Source: a virus. Taken from it: DNA of 25,502 nucleotides. The DNA lies in the IMG/VR virus record IMGVR_UViG_3300037586_002113, positions 1 to 25,502 of that record; one strand, 5' to 3'. This document shows, in pieces, positions 14,372 to 20,413 of this stretch. Numbering within the stretch: position 1 is the stretch's first letter; the number at the start of each line of letters is the position of its first letter. A program made the position numbers and the translations under genes. Under the pieces are notes generated by a model, which did no database searches, was not told the DNA's origin, and saw only the letters and a program-made list of their open reading frames with translations.

Positions 14372-14486
14372 CAAATCTATTCACCTTTCTCAGTCGGCCA
14401 CACTTCTTACATCGCACGATAGATGGGCTTGCGACATCCACGCTGTAGATGCATTTGCAGTTTTTCTTCTTTGGTCGCTTAGTCAT
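14364..14486 (-). CDS. Small zinc-finger-like protein
   Basis: A 40-residue basic protein starting MTKRPKKKNCKCIYSVD and containing RCKKCGRLRKV, so a CxC plus CxxC pattern. AGGGGA lies at good spacing before the ATG. Its stop overlaps the GTG start of the PP-loop gene by eight bases. It is likely a nucleic-acid-binding or accessory zinc ribbon. Confidence 0.65.
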   Translation of the reverse strand: MTKRPKKKNCKCIYSVDVASPSIVRCKKCGRLRKVNRFGD

Positions 14487-14505
14487 AGCTCAATCCCCTG
14501 AAATC

Positions 14506-14922
14506 TCAATATTCAGCTACCATTGTCAACTGTTTGTTACTCAGCCCCCGCGCATAATCGCTTCCCAGATAGCCTTGAATCACTTTGTTGAAAAACTGCC
14601 TGAATTCGCCTTCATCAGCACTGTTAAAGTTGATCGATTTTGGAACATACTGAGTGACTCCATTTTTGCCGATCACTGGGTAGAAATGTCCCGCCAATAT
14701 TTTGAGTACATACACCCAAACATTCTTATTCGTGAATTCGTCTTGCCAATCAAATGTCCGATTCACAAGTGTGAAAAACCTCTTATGATTTTGAACTGAT
14801 CTGCCCTGCTTGTACGAGATCAGTAATTCTTCACCCACTGGCATAGCATTGAAGAGTTCCTTGCTCTGCTCATCCGCTGGCAATAGTGCGCCTTTGCATT
14901 TGATGTAAAGCGCCTCTGTCAT
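14506..14922 (-). CDS. DUF1367-family protein
   Basis: A 138-residue protein beginning MTEALYIKCKGALLPADEQS, with VQNHKRFFTLVNRTFD and a C-terminal FNKVIQGYLGSDYARGLSN. This matches the DUF1367 family common in lambdoid ninB/ninG regions, whose function is unknown. The ATG at 14922 overlaps the upstream stop (ATGA) and has GAGGA before it. Context is the replication/recombination operon. Confidence 0.8.
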   Translation of the reverse strand: MTEALYIKCKGALLPADEQSKELFNAMPVGEELLISYKQGRSVQNHKRFFTLVNRTFDWQDEFTNKNVWVYVLKILAGHFYPVIGKNGVTQYVPKSINFNSADEGEFRQFFNKVIQGYLGSDYARGLSNKQLTMVAEY

Positions 14923-15197
14923 ACTCGATTCCTCACCCAGTCGTCCCATGCGGCAATGCTTGCCAACGCTTTTTTATTGGATGTTTTATTGGATGTTTTT
15001 TCCTTTTTCCTACCCGCCCCAGCGGGGATTGCCAACTCTTTTTCGCCAAATACGGCACAACTTACGCCTTGATGTGTTCTTCTGTTGCGACACCTTCTCG
15101 CTCGCTGGCGCAATGTGGTCTTTTTGATGTCAAGATCGAGCGCCAATTCAAATAAGGTCACTGGTTTTCCGTCAACAAAAACAAAGATTCTTCTCAT
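14919..15197 (-). CDS. Small HTH protein with basic tail
   Basis: A 92-residue protein. Residues about 14-35 (LFELALDLDIKKTTLRQRARR) form a helix-turn-helix. The middle has KTSNKTSNK encoded by a 12-base tandem repeat, and the C-terminus is WDDWVRNRV. The ATG overlaps the stop of the initiator gene (ATGA). It resembles small DNA-binding regulators found beside phage replication genes; the target is unknown. Confidence 0.65.
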   Translation of the reverse strand: MRRIFVFVDGKPVTLFELALDLDIKKTTLRQRARRCRNRRTHQGVSCAVFGEKELAIPAGAGRKKEKTSNKTSNKKALASIAAWDDWVRNRV

Positions 15198-15940
15198 CTA
15201 GCCCACCCGCGATCAGTTAATTTCTCCTCAATCCCTATCTTGCGAATTTTCTGAGCATCATAGAGATCGCCTTTGCGAGATTCCCTGATTACATTTGTAA
15301 GCAACTTGTGCTGCCATTCTCGGTGAGTCAGGGATGATCGACCCCAAGAATTAGATCGCGCCATCCAGTAGCTTTTGAATTCAGCCACGATTTGGTTGAT
15401 GCGCTCAGGCGGGATTTTTTCAATTTCAAGACCAGCCAGCCTCGACTGATCGGCAAAGAATGAATCGGGTTGCCAGAGATCGTACATCTCAAATTTTTGA
15501 TCGGGGGATACACCACTTTGTTGACTGGTTTGTTGACTGGTATGTTCTTTGCACTTGGTAGTTTCTACCAAATTGGACTTGGTATTTTCTACCAAATTGG
15601 ACTTGGTATTTTCTACCAAATTGGGAGTTTCTGACAAATTGGTAGTTTCTGCCAAGTTGGGAGTTTCTGCCAAGTTGATAGGAAGCGTCAGCTTGTAGTC
15701 GTTGTAGCCTGTGAAGCCGCGCTTTTTCTTGGTCAACCAGCCCAATTTTGCAAGTGATGTTGTGTGTCTTGAGATTTGAGAGATATCGCGGATGGTGGCT
15801 CTTTCGGAAATTGCAGAAAGCGAGGGGAACACTGTGTCGCTTTTGCCCTTGAAACTGTACAGCGCGAGCAGAACTTTACGCTCGCTGTTTGAGAGCCGAT
15901 CATCAGTAAGTGCTTGCAATGGCGCAACCAGATATTTCAT
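15194..15940 (-). CDS. Replication initiator, O/DnaT-like
   Basis: A 248-residue protein in three parts. Residues 1-87 are a winged helix-turn-helix (LSNSERKVLLALYSF, RHTTSLAKLGWLTKKK), like phage O proteins. Residues about 90-130 are a repeated linker of NLAET/NLVENTK units encoded by DNA iterons. The C-terminal part with YDLWQPDSFFADQ, VAEFKSYWMARS and HREWQHKLL resembles the primosomal DnaT domain. By analogy with lambda O it would bind the origin inside its own gene and recruit host helicase loading. GGGGAG precedes the ATG. No helicase gene is seen nearby, so host DnaB is presumably used. Confidence 0.8.
   Translation of the reverse strand: MKYLVAPLQALTDDRLSNSERKVLLALYSFKGKSDTVFPSLSAISERATIRDISQISRHTTSLAKLGWLTKKKRGFTGYNDYKLTLPINLAETPNLAETTNLSETPNLVENTKSNLVENTKSNLVETTKCKEHTSQQTSQQSGVSPDQKFEMYDLWQPDSFFADQSRLAGLEIEKIPPERINQIVAEFKSYWMARSNSWGRSSLTHREWQHKLLTNVIRESRKGDLYDAQKIRKIGIEEKLTDRGWAR
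15517..15540. repeat. 12-base tandem repeat next to the iterons
   Basis: TTTGTTGACTGG occurs twice in tandem at 15517-15528 and 15529-15540, encoding TSQQTSQQ. It adjoins the iteron block on its downstream side within the initiator gene. It may be part of the origin or a coding linker. Confidence 0.75.
15553..15678. other. Putative replication origin: six iterons inside the initiator gene
   Basis: Six copies of a 17-base core start at 15555, 15579, 15603, 15621, 15639 and 15657. The first is TTGGTAGTTTCTACCAA, a dyad with 6-base arms and a 5-base centre; the later copies vary at a few arm positions. The spacing is 24, 24, 18, 18 and 18 bases, always a multiple of three, so the repeat encodes the NLVENTK/NLAET linker. 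Lambda places its ori iterons in the middle of the O gene in the same way. Confidence 0.75.
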
Positions 15941-16028
15941 CGACTCCCCTTTGGTTGGGGAAATCCTACTACACTGATTCGTATATTTGCAACTGTCTTT
16001 AACGTATATTTTAAATAAAATTGAAATT

Positions 16029-16078
16029 AATACTTTAGTAGTATTGCAATGGCAGGTATTTTAATACACTATTTAGTG
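16029..16078. promoter_or_regulatory. Cluster of short dyads, putative operators for the replication arm
   Basis: Three inverted repeats lie in the gap 15941-16146 upstream of the initiator gene: AATACT-N5-AGTATT (16029-16045), GTATT-TT-AATAC (16056-16067) and CACTA-TT-TAGTG (16067-16078). Some share TTTAGT with the sequence between the repressor and Cro-like genes. The rest of the gap is AT-rich; I see no certain promoter in it, although the initiator operon needs one. Repressor or Cro binding is inferred. Confidence 0.45.
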
Positions 16079-16146
16079 AAAGTTATTTGCAAGGAAGTCG
16101 CTTTAGAGTTGTTTGACATAGAGAAATTTCACAGGAATCGGGCATT

Positions 16147-16260
16147 ATGGATTGTGAGGAAATTATTGAAATGATCAGGTTGTTAACTCAGGAAGAAAAA
16201 GAAATCATCATCAAGCGTCTGCTTACAGTTTCGAGCGCATCGCCACCAGCTTCTGCATAA
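16147..16260 (+). CDS. Possible small protein convergent to the repressor
   Basis: A 37-residue frame beginning MDCEEIIEMIRLLTQEEKEI and ending SASPPASA. It is a predicted amphipathic helix of the 'LLT.EEK..I...L' type seen in small regulators. AGGA lies ten bases before the ATG. The last 38 bases overlap the repressor 3' end on the other strand. It could be a real small regulator or chance; expression is not shown. Confidence 0.35.
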   Translation: MDCEEIIEMIRLLTQEEKEIIIKRLLTVSSASPPASA

Positions 16261-16552
16261 AAGCAATCTCTCTCGCTCGCTCATCATCTGAAAGTTGATG
16301 CAGCAGATCAAGAAGTTGTTTGTCCAGCGGAGTAAGCTCTGACGGCTCAGAGTCCCCAGCTTCCCCCGTTTCGATATAAATCGGATCAACGCCCAAAGCC
16401 ACACATATCTTGATCAAATATACGCTGCTTCGCTGAGTGCCAATTTCCAGACCACTGATGCGCGCCTGGTCAACCCCAGATACTTTCGCTAATGTTGCCT
16501 GTGTGAATCCAGCATCTTTTCGCGCTTTTTTCAGGCGATCTCCCATCGTCAT
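16223..16552 (-). CDS. CI-like repressor, XRE family, no peptidase domain
   Basis: A 109-residue protein. The N-terminal 65 residues are an XRE helix-turn-helix (MGDRLKKARKDAGFTQATLA, KVSGVDQARISGLE), and the rest is an acidic helical tail (LTPLDKQLLDLLHQLSDDE). The S24 LexA-like domain with the Ala-Gly cleavage site is absent, so RecA-stimulated self-cleavage is not expected. It is divergent from the Cro-like gene and would keep lysogeny by binding operators between them. GGGGTG precedes the ATG at 16552. The same strand continues into the replication operon. Confidence 0.8.
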   Translation of the reverse strand: MTMGDRLKKARKDAGFTQATLAKVSGVDQARISGLEIGTQRSSVYLIKICVALGVDPIYIETGEAGDSEPSELTPLDKQLLDLLHQLSDDERAREIAFMQKLVAMRSKL

Positions 16553-16592
16553 CGGGTCACCCCACCATAAGTAAAAAATAATCTTAAGTGGA

Positions 16593-16621
16593 ATATTAAA
16601 CTTTTAGTCGTGATTTAGCAA
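16593..16621 (-). promoter_or_regulatory. Putative repressor promoter
   Basis: On the minus strand TTGCTA (16621-16616) is followed by 17 bases and TAATAT (16598-16593). This is a moderate match to sigma70 and is suitably placed 40 bases before the repressor ATG. The region between the two divergent genes also has CGTGA-N9-TCACG, a possible operator. Confidence 0.45.
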
Positions 16622-16649
16622 CTCACGCTCTCGGATACTCGCAAAAGTG

Positions 16650-16677
16650 TTGCGCTTTACTCTCATTCGTGTATACT
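16650..16677 (+). promoter_or_regulatory. Putative Cro/right-arm promoter
   Basis: TTGCGC (16650-16655), 16 bases, TATACT (16672-16677). The -10 is strong and the -35 weak, as in regulated early promoters. A direct repeat of ATTGGT lies just downstream (16679-16693), possibly an operator. It would drive the plus-strand operon through to integrase. Confidence 0.55.
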
Positions 16678-16715
16678 AATTGGTGTATTGGTTAAAACGA
16701 AAAAGGGTATTTTTT

Positions 16716-16910
16716 ATGGGCAATCAATTTCTAGCTGGGGCAATGCGGAATGAGCAGATCAGCCAACGCGAGTTGGGGAAACGCACAGGCGTGAAGCAGC
16801 AAACGATTTCACGCCTCTTAAATGGAACAACAAAAAACCCTTCCTTTGCCACCGCTGTGCGGCTGGCCGACTACTTCGGAGTGAACACAGATGAAATTTA
16901 CAGAATTTAA
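16716..16910 (+). CDS. Cro-like XRE regulator
   Basis: A 64-residue protein beginning MGNQFLAGAMRNEQISQREL, with a complete helix-turn-helix (LGKRTGVKQQTISRLLNGTT, residues about 18-37). It is divergent from the repressor, as Cro is from CI. AAGGG lies before the ATG at 16716; an upstream TTG lacks support. It heads the plus-strand recombination/integration operon, unlike lambda where cro heads the replication operon. It would repress the early promoters. Confidence 0.8.
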   Translation: MGNQFLAGAMRNEQISQRELGKRTGVKQQTISRLLNGTTKNPSFATAVRLADYFGVNTDEIYRI

Positions 16911-17250
16911 GGATGGTGAGTTGAAGATCACGCTGACGGATAACCCAGCGCCTCTGATCTCCCTCCCTAAAGAAAGTGACATTTCACATGATGAGGTATG
17001 CGACTTTCTGGCTGACCCGCGTTGGCTCTGGCAATCGGTAAGCATGGACGGGGTGAGCGAGCCAAATCCGTATCAAGGGAATCGCCTGGGCTTCGTTGAG
17101 CTTCGAGAGAATGAACTTCATCTTGAGCAAGTCGAGCAAGCCATTCTCTTTTCGGTTGAAACTCAAAATATCAACGATCTTGGGCAAATTTTCTTCGACC
17201 AAATCACATCACACGCAAGATACATCATTAAAAAGGAGCGCGAATCGTGA
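16891..17250 (+). CDS. Hypothetical early protein
   Basis: A 119-residue acidic protein beginning MKFTEFKDGELKITLTDNPA, with DEVCDFLADPRWLWQSV in the middle and a helical end. GGAGTG lies eight bases before the ATG. It overlaps the Cro-like gene by 20 bases, so the two are read from one message. No family is recognised. Its position right after cro suggests an early regulatory or host-takeover role, which is only inference. Confidence 0.7.
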   Translation: MKFTEFKDGELKITLTDNPAPLISLPKESDISHDEVCDFLADPRWLWQSVSMDGVSEPNPYQGNRLGFVELRENELHLEQVEQAILFSVETQNINDLGQIFFDQITSHARYIIKKERES

Positions 17251-17417
17251 GCATTGAATTATCAGATTTTGAGCGCGGGGAATATGACTGCGTTCAGGGA
17301 AATGAGGCGCGGGATTGTGAAGCAGCCGATTACTATTCGGGGTTTGCTCAGCAATACGCAAAAGATCAGGGCGAATCAGCGCACAGCCTAGAGCGGCTTC
17401 GCGAGGCGGGAGAATAA
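17247..17417 (+). CDS. Small acidic protein
   Basis: A 56-residue frame starting at GTG (MSIELSDFERGEYDCVQGNE) with the stop at 17415-17417. AGGAG lies eight bases upstream and the start overlaps the preceding stop (GTGA). Rich in Glu, Asp and Tyr, with helical heptads at the end (HSLERLREAGE). No function can be assigned. Confidence 0.65.
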   Translation: MSIELSDFERGEYDCVQGNEARDCEAADYYSGFAQQYAKDQGESAHSLERLREAGE

Positions 17418-17418
17418 G

Positions 17419-17574
17419 ATGGATAGGCATGATCGAGATTATCGGGATTTCAGCGAGGGGCGCAATTCCTATGCGGCTTACGAACCTGATCACAGGACAG
17501 AGCCAGAGGATCACCCCGACTATGATCCGACAAAAAACAGGAGAGACAGCGATGACAATTCAGAAGAATCTTGA
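17419..17574 (+). CDS. Small Asp/Arg-rich protein
   Basis: A 51-residue frame beginning MDRHDRDYRDFSEGRNSYAA and ending NRRDSDDNSEES. GGGAGAA lies before the ATG, two bases after the previous stop. It is probably disordered, made largely of charged residues. It overlaps the next gene by 23 bases. Tight packing supports it; function is unknown. Confidence 0.55.
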   Translation: MDRHDRDYRDFSEGRNSYAAYEPDHRTEPEDHPDYDPTKNRRDSDDNSEES

Positions 17575-17785
17575 AAAGAAGATCAACGGTGACACACGGC
17601 TCACTGCCGATGAGAAAACAGTGTTGTTGGCGGCAGTGGGATTTTCAGACATTCATCAGCCAGATGATTTTGTGCGGGGCGAGTTGGATGTAATCAACGG
17701 AAAGCCCTATCAGCGCGGGAGGTCTCGCGACTACGACAGGGGCTATGCAGATCGACACAAGCTCGAAAATCTGCTGGGAGGATAA
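17552..17785 (+). CDS. Small hypothetical protein
   Basis: A 77-residue protein beginning MTIQKNLEKKINGDTRLTAD. The ATG at 17552 has AGGAGA at eight bases and is preferred to longer in-frame starts. The C-terminal half is rich in Arg, Asp and Tyr (GRSRDYDRGYADRHKLENLLGG). It abuts the annealase gene by two bases. No family is recognised. Confidence 0.65.
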   Translation: MTIQKNLEKKINGDTRLTADEKTVLLAAVGFSDIHQPDDFVRGELDVINGKPYQRGRSRDYDRGYADRHKLENLLGG

Positions 17786-17787
17786 GC

Positions 17788-18387
17788 ATGAGCGGCATCG
17801 TAAGAATCCACGGTAAAGAGTACAAAACAGTTGCTTTGCGCGTCAATGAATTCATTGCATCAACAGCGCATAAGAACTGGTCAATCGAGACTGATCTGAT
17901 CAGTGATGGCTCTGCCGTGGTAATGAAAGCAACGATCAAAGATCAGGATGGACGCACTCGCGGCACTGGCTTCGCAGAGGAAATTCGCGGCAGCACCAAC
18001 ATCAATAAAACTTCCGCGCTTGAGAATTGCGAGACATCTGCAATCGGCAGGGCGCTGTCAGCCGTTGGCTTCTCTGGCAGTGAATACGCCTCTGCCAATG
18101 AAGTTTCAGATGCAATTGTTCAGCAGACGGTGATGAAAGCCTCTGAAGAACTTCTGAATTACAACGCGGCAGTGCGTGAGCATATCAGCACAGTGAATGC
18201 CATTAAGGATGCTTTGATTACATCTGACCTTGAGACGGCAGCAGAAGAATGGAATGCGCTGACTGAGGATGAGCAGCGCAGTATCTGGAGAGCGCCAAGC
18301 AAAGGCGGCATCTTCACAACTCAAGAACTGGCCACAATCAAAACCAGTGACTTCCGCGAGGCGGGTTTCGCGGCTCAAGTAAATTAA
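17788..18387 (+). CDS. ssDNA annealing protein, ERF/Rad52-like
   Basis: A 199-residue protein. The first 120 residues hold an annealase domain with TSALENCETSAIGRALSAVG (about 72-91), the signature of ERF/Rad52-type recombinases. The C-terminus is helical (LITSDLETAAEEWNALTEDE). It would anneal single strands to circularise or recombine phage DNA. GGGAGGA lies before the ATG. The next gene has an SSB-type acidic tail, so the pair may load together on DNA. NinG at 12939-13367 would process the intermediates. Confidence 0.8.
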   Translation: MSGIVRIHGKEYKTVALRVNEFIASTAHKNWSIETDLISDGSAVVMKATIKDQDGRTRGTGFAEEIRGSTNINKTSALENCETSAIGRALSAVGFSGSEYASANEVSDAIVQQTVMKASEELLNYNAAVREHISTVNAIKDALITSDLETAAEEWNALTEDEQRSIWRAPSKGGIFTTQELATIKTSDFREAGFAAQVN

Positions 18388-18398
18388 GGGGAAAGACA

Positions 18399-18659
18399 AT
18401 GAGTGAATTTCAGCAGAAAGACAACGAGGGCGCTCTGTTTGCGAACGACAGAAAAGAAACTGAAAAGCATCCCGATTATAAGGGTGATGCCTTGATTGGC
18501 GGGACGCAGTATTACCTCAGTGCGTGGATTAACACCTCGAAAAATGGCGTGAAGTATATGAAAACCAGCTACACGCCCAAAGAACAGGCCAGCAACGCTG
18601 TGGTGCAGCAAATTCAGCCAGCCGCGAAACCATTTAAAGACAATGATATTCCATTTTAA
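18399..18659 (+). CDS. DUF736-like protein with SSB-type C-terminal tail
   Basis: An 86-residue protein. Residues about 10-60 (GALFANDRKETEKHPDYKGD, GGTQYYLSAWIN) match the DUF736-like fold common in phages. It ends KDNDIPF, like the acidic tip of single-stranded-DNA-binding protein that recruits partner proteins. GGGGAAAGACA precedes the ATG. It follows the annealase by 11 bases. An SSB-like role in recombination is inferred from the tail and context. Confidence 0.7.
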   Translation: MSEFQQKDNEGALFANDRKETEKHPDYKGDALIGGTQYYLSAWINTSKNGVKYMKTSYTPKEQASNAVVQQIQPAAKPFKDNDIPF

Positions 18660-18669
18660 GGGGTGATCT

Positions 18670-18879
18670 ATGACGCAGAATCAACGAATTTTAAGCCATT
18701 TGAAATTGCGTGGAAGCCTGACAACAAAAGAGGCGCAGGAGTTATATGGGTGCTATCGGTTGAGCGCGAGGATTTATGATCTCACTCGCCAAGGCCACCC
18801 CATTGTTTCTTCGCGCCTGACAGTCCCGACTAGGCATGACAGAGGCGCAAGAATCGCGGTGTATTCCTATGCAGATTAA
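18670..18879 (+). CDS. Small winged-HTH protein
   Basis: A 69-residue protein starting MTQNQRILSHLKLRGSLTTK. It has a helix-turn-helix (LTTKEAQELYGCYRLSARIYDL) followed by a beta hairpin (GHPIVSSRLTV), the plan of the small phage DNA-binding proteins often near recombination genes. GGGGTGA precedes the ATG. It overlaps the next gene by 11 bases. It could be a regulator of the arm or an accessory to integration. Confidence 0.7.
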   Translation: MTQNQRILSHLKLRGSLTTKEAQELYGCYRLSARIYDLTRQGHPIVSSRLTVPTRHDRGARIAVYSYAD

Positions 18880-19072
18880 TAAATTCTGGCTATCAGCCAA
18901 AGATGTTGAGGAATTGACGGGGGCAAAGGCTCGCTCAAAGCAACAGCGAGTCTTGGACTTTATGGGCTACGGGTATAATATAAGACCAGACGGCTCTTTT
19001 GTTGTTCCGATTGAACAATTCCTTGAGGCGAAACAGAAAGAATACAAGATGGATTTCTCAGCACTTGGCTAA
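18869..19072 (+). CDS. DUF4224-like excisionase candidate
   Basis: A 67-residue protein starting MQINKFWLSAKDVEELTGAK. The 'LSAKDVEELTGAKARSKQQRVL' helix pair is that of the DUF4224 family, which lies next to phage integrases and is thought to act as excisionase or directionality factor. It overlaps the integrase start by eight bases. The role in excision is an inference from position. Confidence 0.7.
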   Translation: MQINKFWLSAKDVEELTGAKARSKQQRVLDFMGYGYNIRPDGSFVVPIEQFLEAKQKEYKMDFSALG

Positions 19073-20180
19073 TAGAACCTTAAAAGAAAATAAAAAATAC
19101 CCTAGCAACTGGCGGCTTAGAAAGCGCGGGGAAAAGGGTAAATTTGTGCTTTTTTATAGAGTGCCTAAAGCGGTGCGGCATCTTTGGGGTGATAAATCAG
19201 AGGTCAAGTTAGGAGAGGGTAAAACTTTAGTCGAGGCCGAGGAAAAAGCCTTTGCATTTTGGGCATCTAAAATATCAACGACAAGCAAACCTTACACGTT
19301 GGGCGAATTATTTAATCGATACCGCTTGCAAGTTTTGCCAACCAAGAAATCTAGTCAAAGAGACAGCAACACCTATTCACTCAATCGCCTCCAGAAGATT
19401 ATAGATTTAGATCAGCCAGTAGTAGAGTTTAAAACGCACCAAGCATATGAATACAGAGACTTTATTCACTATAAGTTAAGCGCAAAAAGGGCAAATAGTG
19501 ATATTGAAACTCTCTCCCATATCTTTACTAAAGCGATTGAATGGGGCTGTGAAAGACCGCACCCGATCATAAACATTATGAAAAAGATACCTATTGCATC
19601 CCGAGGCCGATATGTAACGGATGAAGAGTTAGATTTCTTTTTATCCGTTTGCAATGATTTTCTGAAAGTTTATGTGCCGTTGAAATTAGCTACAGGCAAA
19701 GATCAAGGTATGTTGCTAAGATTGAGGCTCTCAGAGGTTACCAAAGAGGGTGTGTATTTTGGCAAGAGAATTAAAACTGGTGCGGGGAAAGCATCTTTTT
19801 TGCCATTTGAGCATGATGGGGAGCCAACAGGGTTGCGCGAAATCATTAATGACATCATGGCCTGGAGAGCTAAAACATTAAAGGTTCAGTCAATGTTTTT
19901 ATTTGCAAGCAAACATGGCAAACCTATGTTCAACGAAAAAGGCAAGGCAACAAATTTTAGATCACAGTGGTCAAGGGCAATGGATAAAGCCATTCTTGAG
20001 ACCGACTTGTCCGAGCGATTCACCGAACACGACCTCAGAGCAAAAACTGCATCAGACATAGATAATGAAGTTGAAGCCGCCAGGCTTCTGCAACATGCTT
20101 CAGTTGCCACTACGAGAAAAATCTATTTAAGAAAACCTCAAACTGTTGTGCCATTTAAGCGAGAAAATTTGCCCCAATAA
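19065..20180 (+). CDS. int: Tyrosine recombinase integrase
   Basis: A 371-residue protein if the start is TTG at 19065 (reads LANRTLKENKKYPSNWRLRK), overlapping the DUF4224-like stop; there is no nearby ATG in frame. The N-terminus (RGEKGKFVLFYRVPKAVRHLW) is an arm-binding domain and the middle is a SAM-like core-binding domain. The catalytic domain shows HDLRAKT, LLQHAS and the nucleophile in RKIYLRK. The box I site reads LATGKDQGMLLRLRL, with Asp where the catalytic Arg is usual. It would recombine attP with tRNA-Arg. Its own stop lies in an arm-type site. Confidence 0.9.
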   Translation: MANRTLKENKKYPSNWRLRKRGEKGKFVLFYRVPKAVRHLWGDKSEVKLGEGKTLVEAEEKAFAFWASKISTTSKPYTLGELFNRYRLQVLPTKKSSQRDSNTYSLNRLQKIIDLDQPVVEFKTHQAYEYRDFIHYKLSAKRANSDIETLSHIFTKAIEWGCERPHPIINIMKKIPIASRGRYVTDEELDFFLSVCNDFLKVYVPLKLATGKDQGMLLRLRLSEVTKEGVYFGKRIKTGAGKASFLPFEHDGEPTGLREIINDIMAWRAKTLKVQSMFLFASKHGKPMFNEKGKATNFRSQWSRAMDKAILETDLSERFTEHDLRAKTASDIDNEVEAARLLQHASVATTRKIYLRKPQTVVPFKRENLPQ

Positions 20181-20250
20181 AAAATTAGGGTCGCGAAACA
20201 TGCCGCGTGTATCCCCATGTATAACTAAATGATTGGGGCAATTATTATAG

Positions 20251-20263
20251 TAAGTTATTGATT
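20251..20263 (-). promoter_or_regulatory. Putative IHF binding site in attP
   Basis: The minus strand reads AATCAATAACTTA, an exact match to WATCAANNNNTTR. It lies between the inverted arm site (20232-20241) and the core (20288-20339), where IHF bends DNA in lambda attP. Occupancy is inferred. Confidence 0.65.
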
Positions 20264-20287
20264 TATATAGCTTTAATTACGCTTGAA

Positions 20288-20339
20288 TACTCGGCTACGA
20301 ACCGAGCGGTCGGTGGTTCGAATCCACCCGAGTGCACCA
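20288..20339 (+). tRNA. 3' part of tRNA-Arg(ACG), attP core (not a full tRNA)
   Basis: The 52 bases run from before the anticodon stem to the encoded CCA. They hold the anticodon stem CTCGG/CCGAG with loop CTACGAA (ACG at 20297-20299), the T arm GGTGG-TTCGAAT-CCACC, and the acceptor end CGAGTGC-ACCA. The D arm and 5' acceptor are absent, so the fragment cannot be an independent tRNA. It restores the host tRNA-Arg gene on integration. The anticodon arm closely resembles the gammaproteobacterial tRNA-Arg(ACG). Confidence 0.85.
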
Positions 20340-20413
20340 TTAACACTGGGCTGTAGCGATTTAGCAAAAACAAGATTGCCCCAATAACTGCACATTGCCC
20401 CAATAATTAGGGG

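Larger units (their letters stand above)
20169..20406. other. attP region with arm-type sites and tRNA core
   Basis: The 10-base TTGCCCCAAT occurs four times: at 20169-20178 (overlapping the int stop), inverted at 20232-20241, and twice in direct orientation at 20376-20385 and 20395-20404. Three copies are followed by AA, giving TTGCCCCAATAA. They flank the tRNA core at 20288-20339. A consensus IHF site lies between the P arm and the core. This is the lambda-type attP layout. Other sequence in the gap 20181-20413 is AT-rich with no gene. Confidence 0.85.

Noticed and set aside
15553-15678. CRISPR array
   Set aside because: The repeats are short, nearly contiguous without unique spacers, vary in spacing by codon multiples and are translated within a replication gene.
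17429-17551. Longer start for the gene ending at 17785
   Set aside because: The region is covered by another coupled small gene, and the ATG at 17552 has a strong AGGAGA site.
20288-20339. A functional tRNA-Arg gene
   Set aside because: Only the anticodon arm, variable loop, T arm and 3' acceptor are present; the upstream AT-rich sequence does not supply a D arm or 5' acceptor strand.
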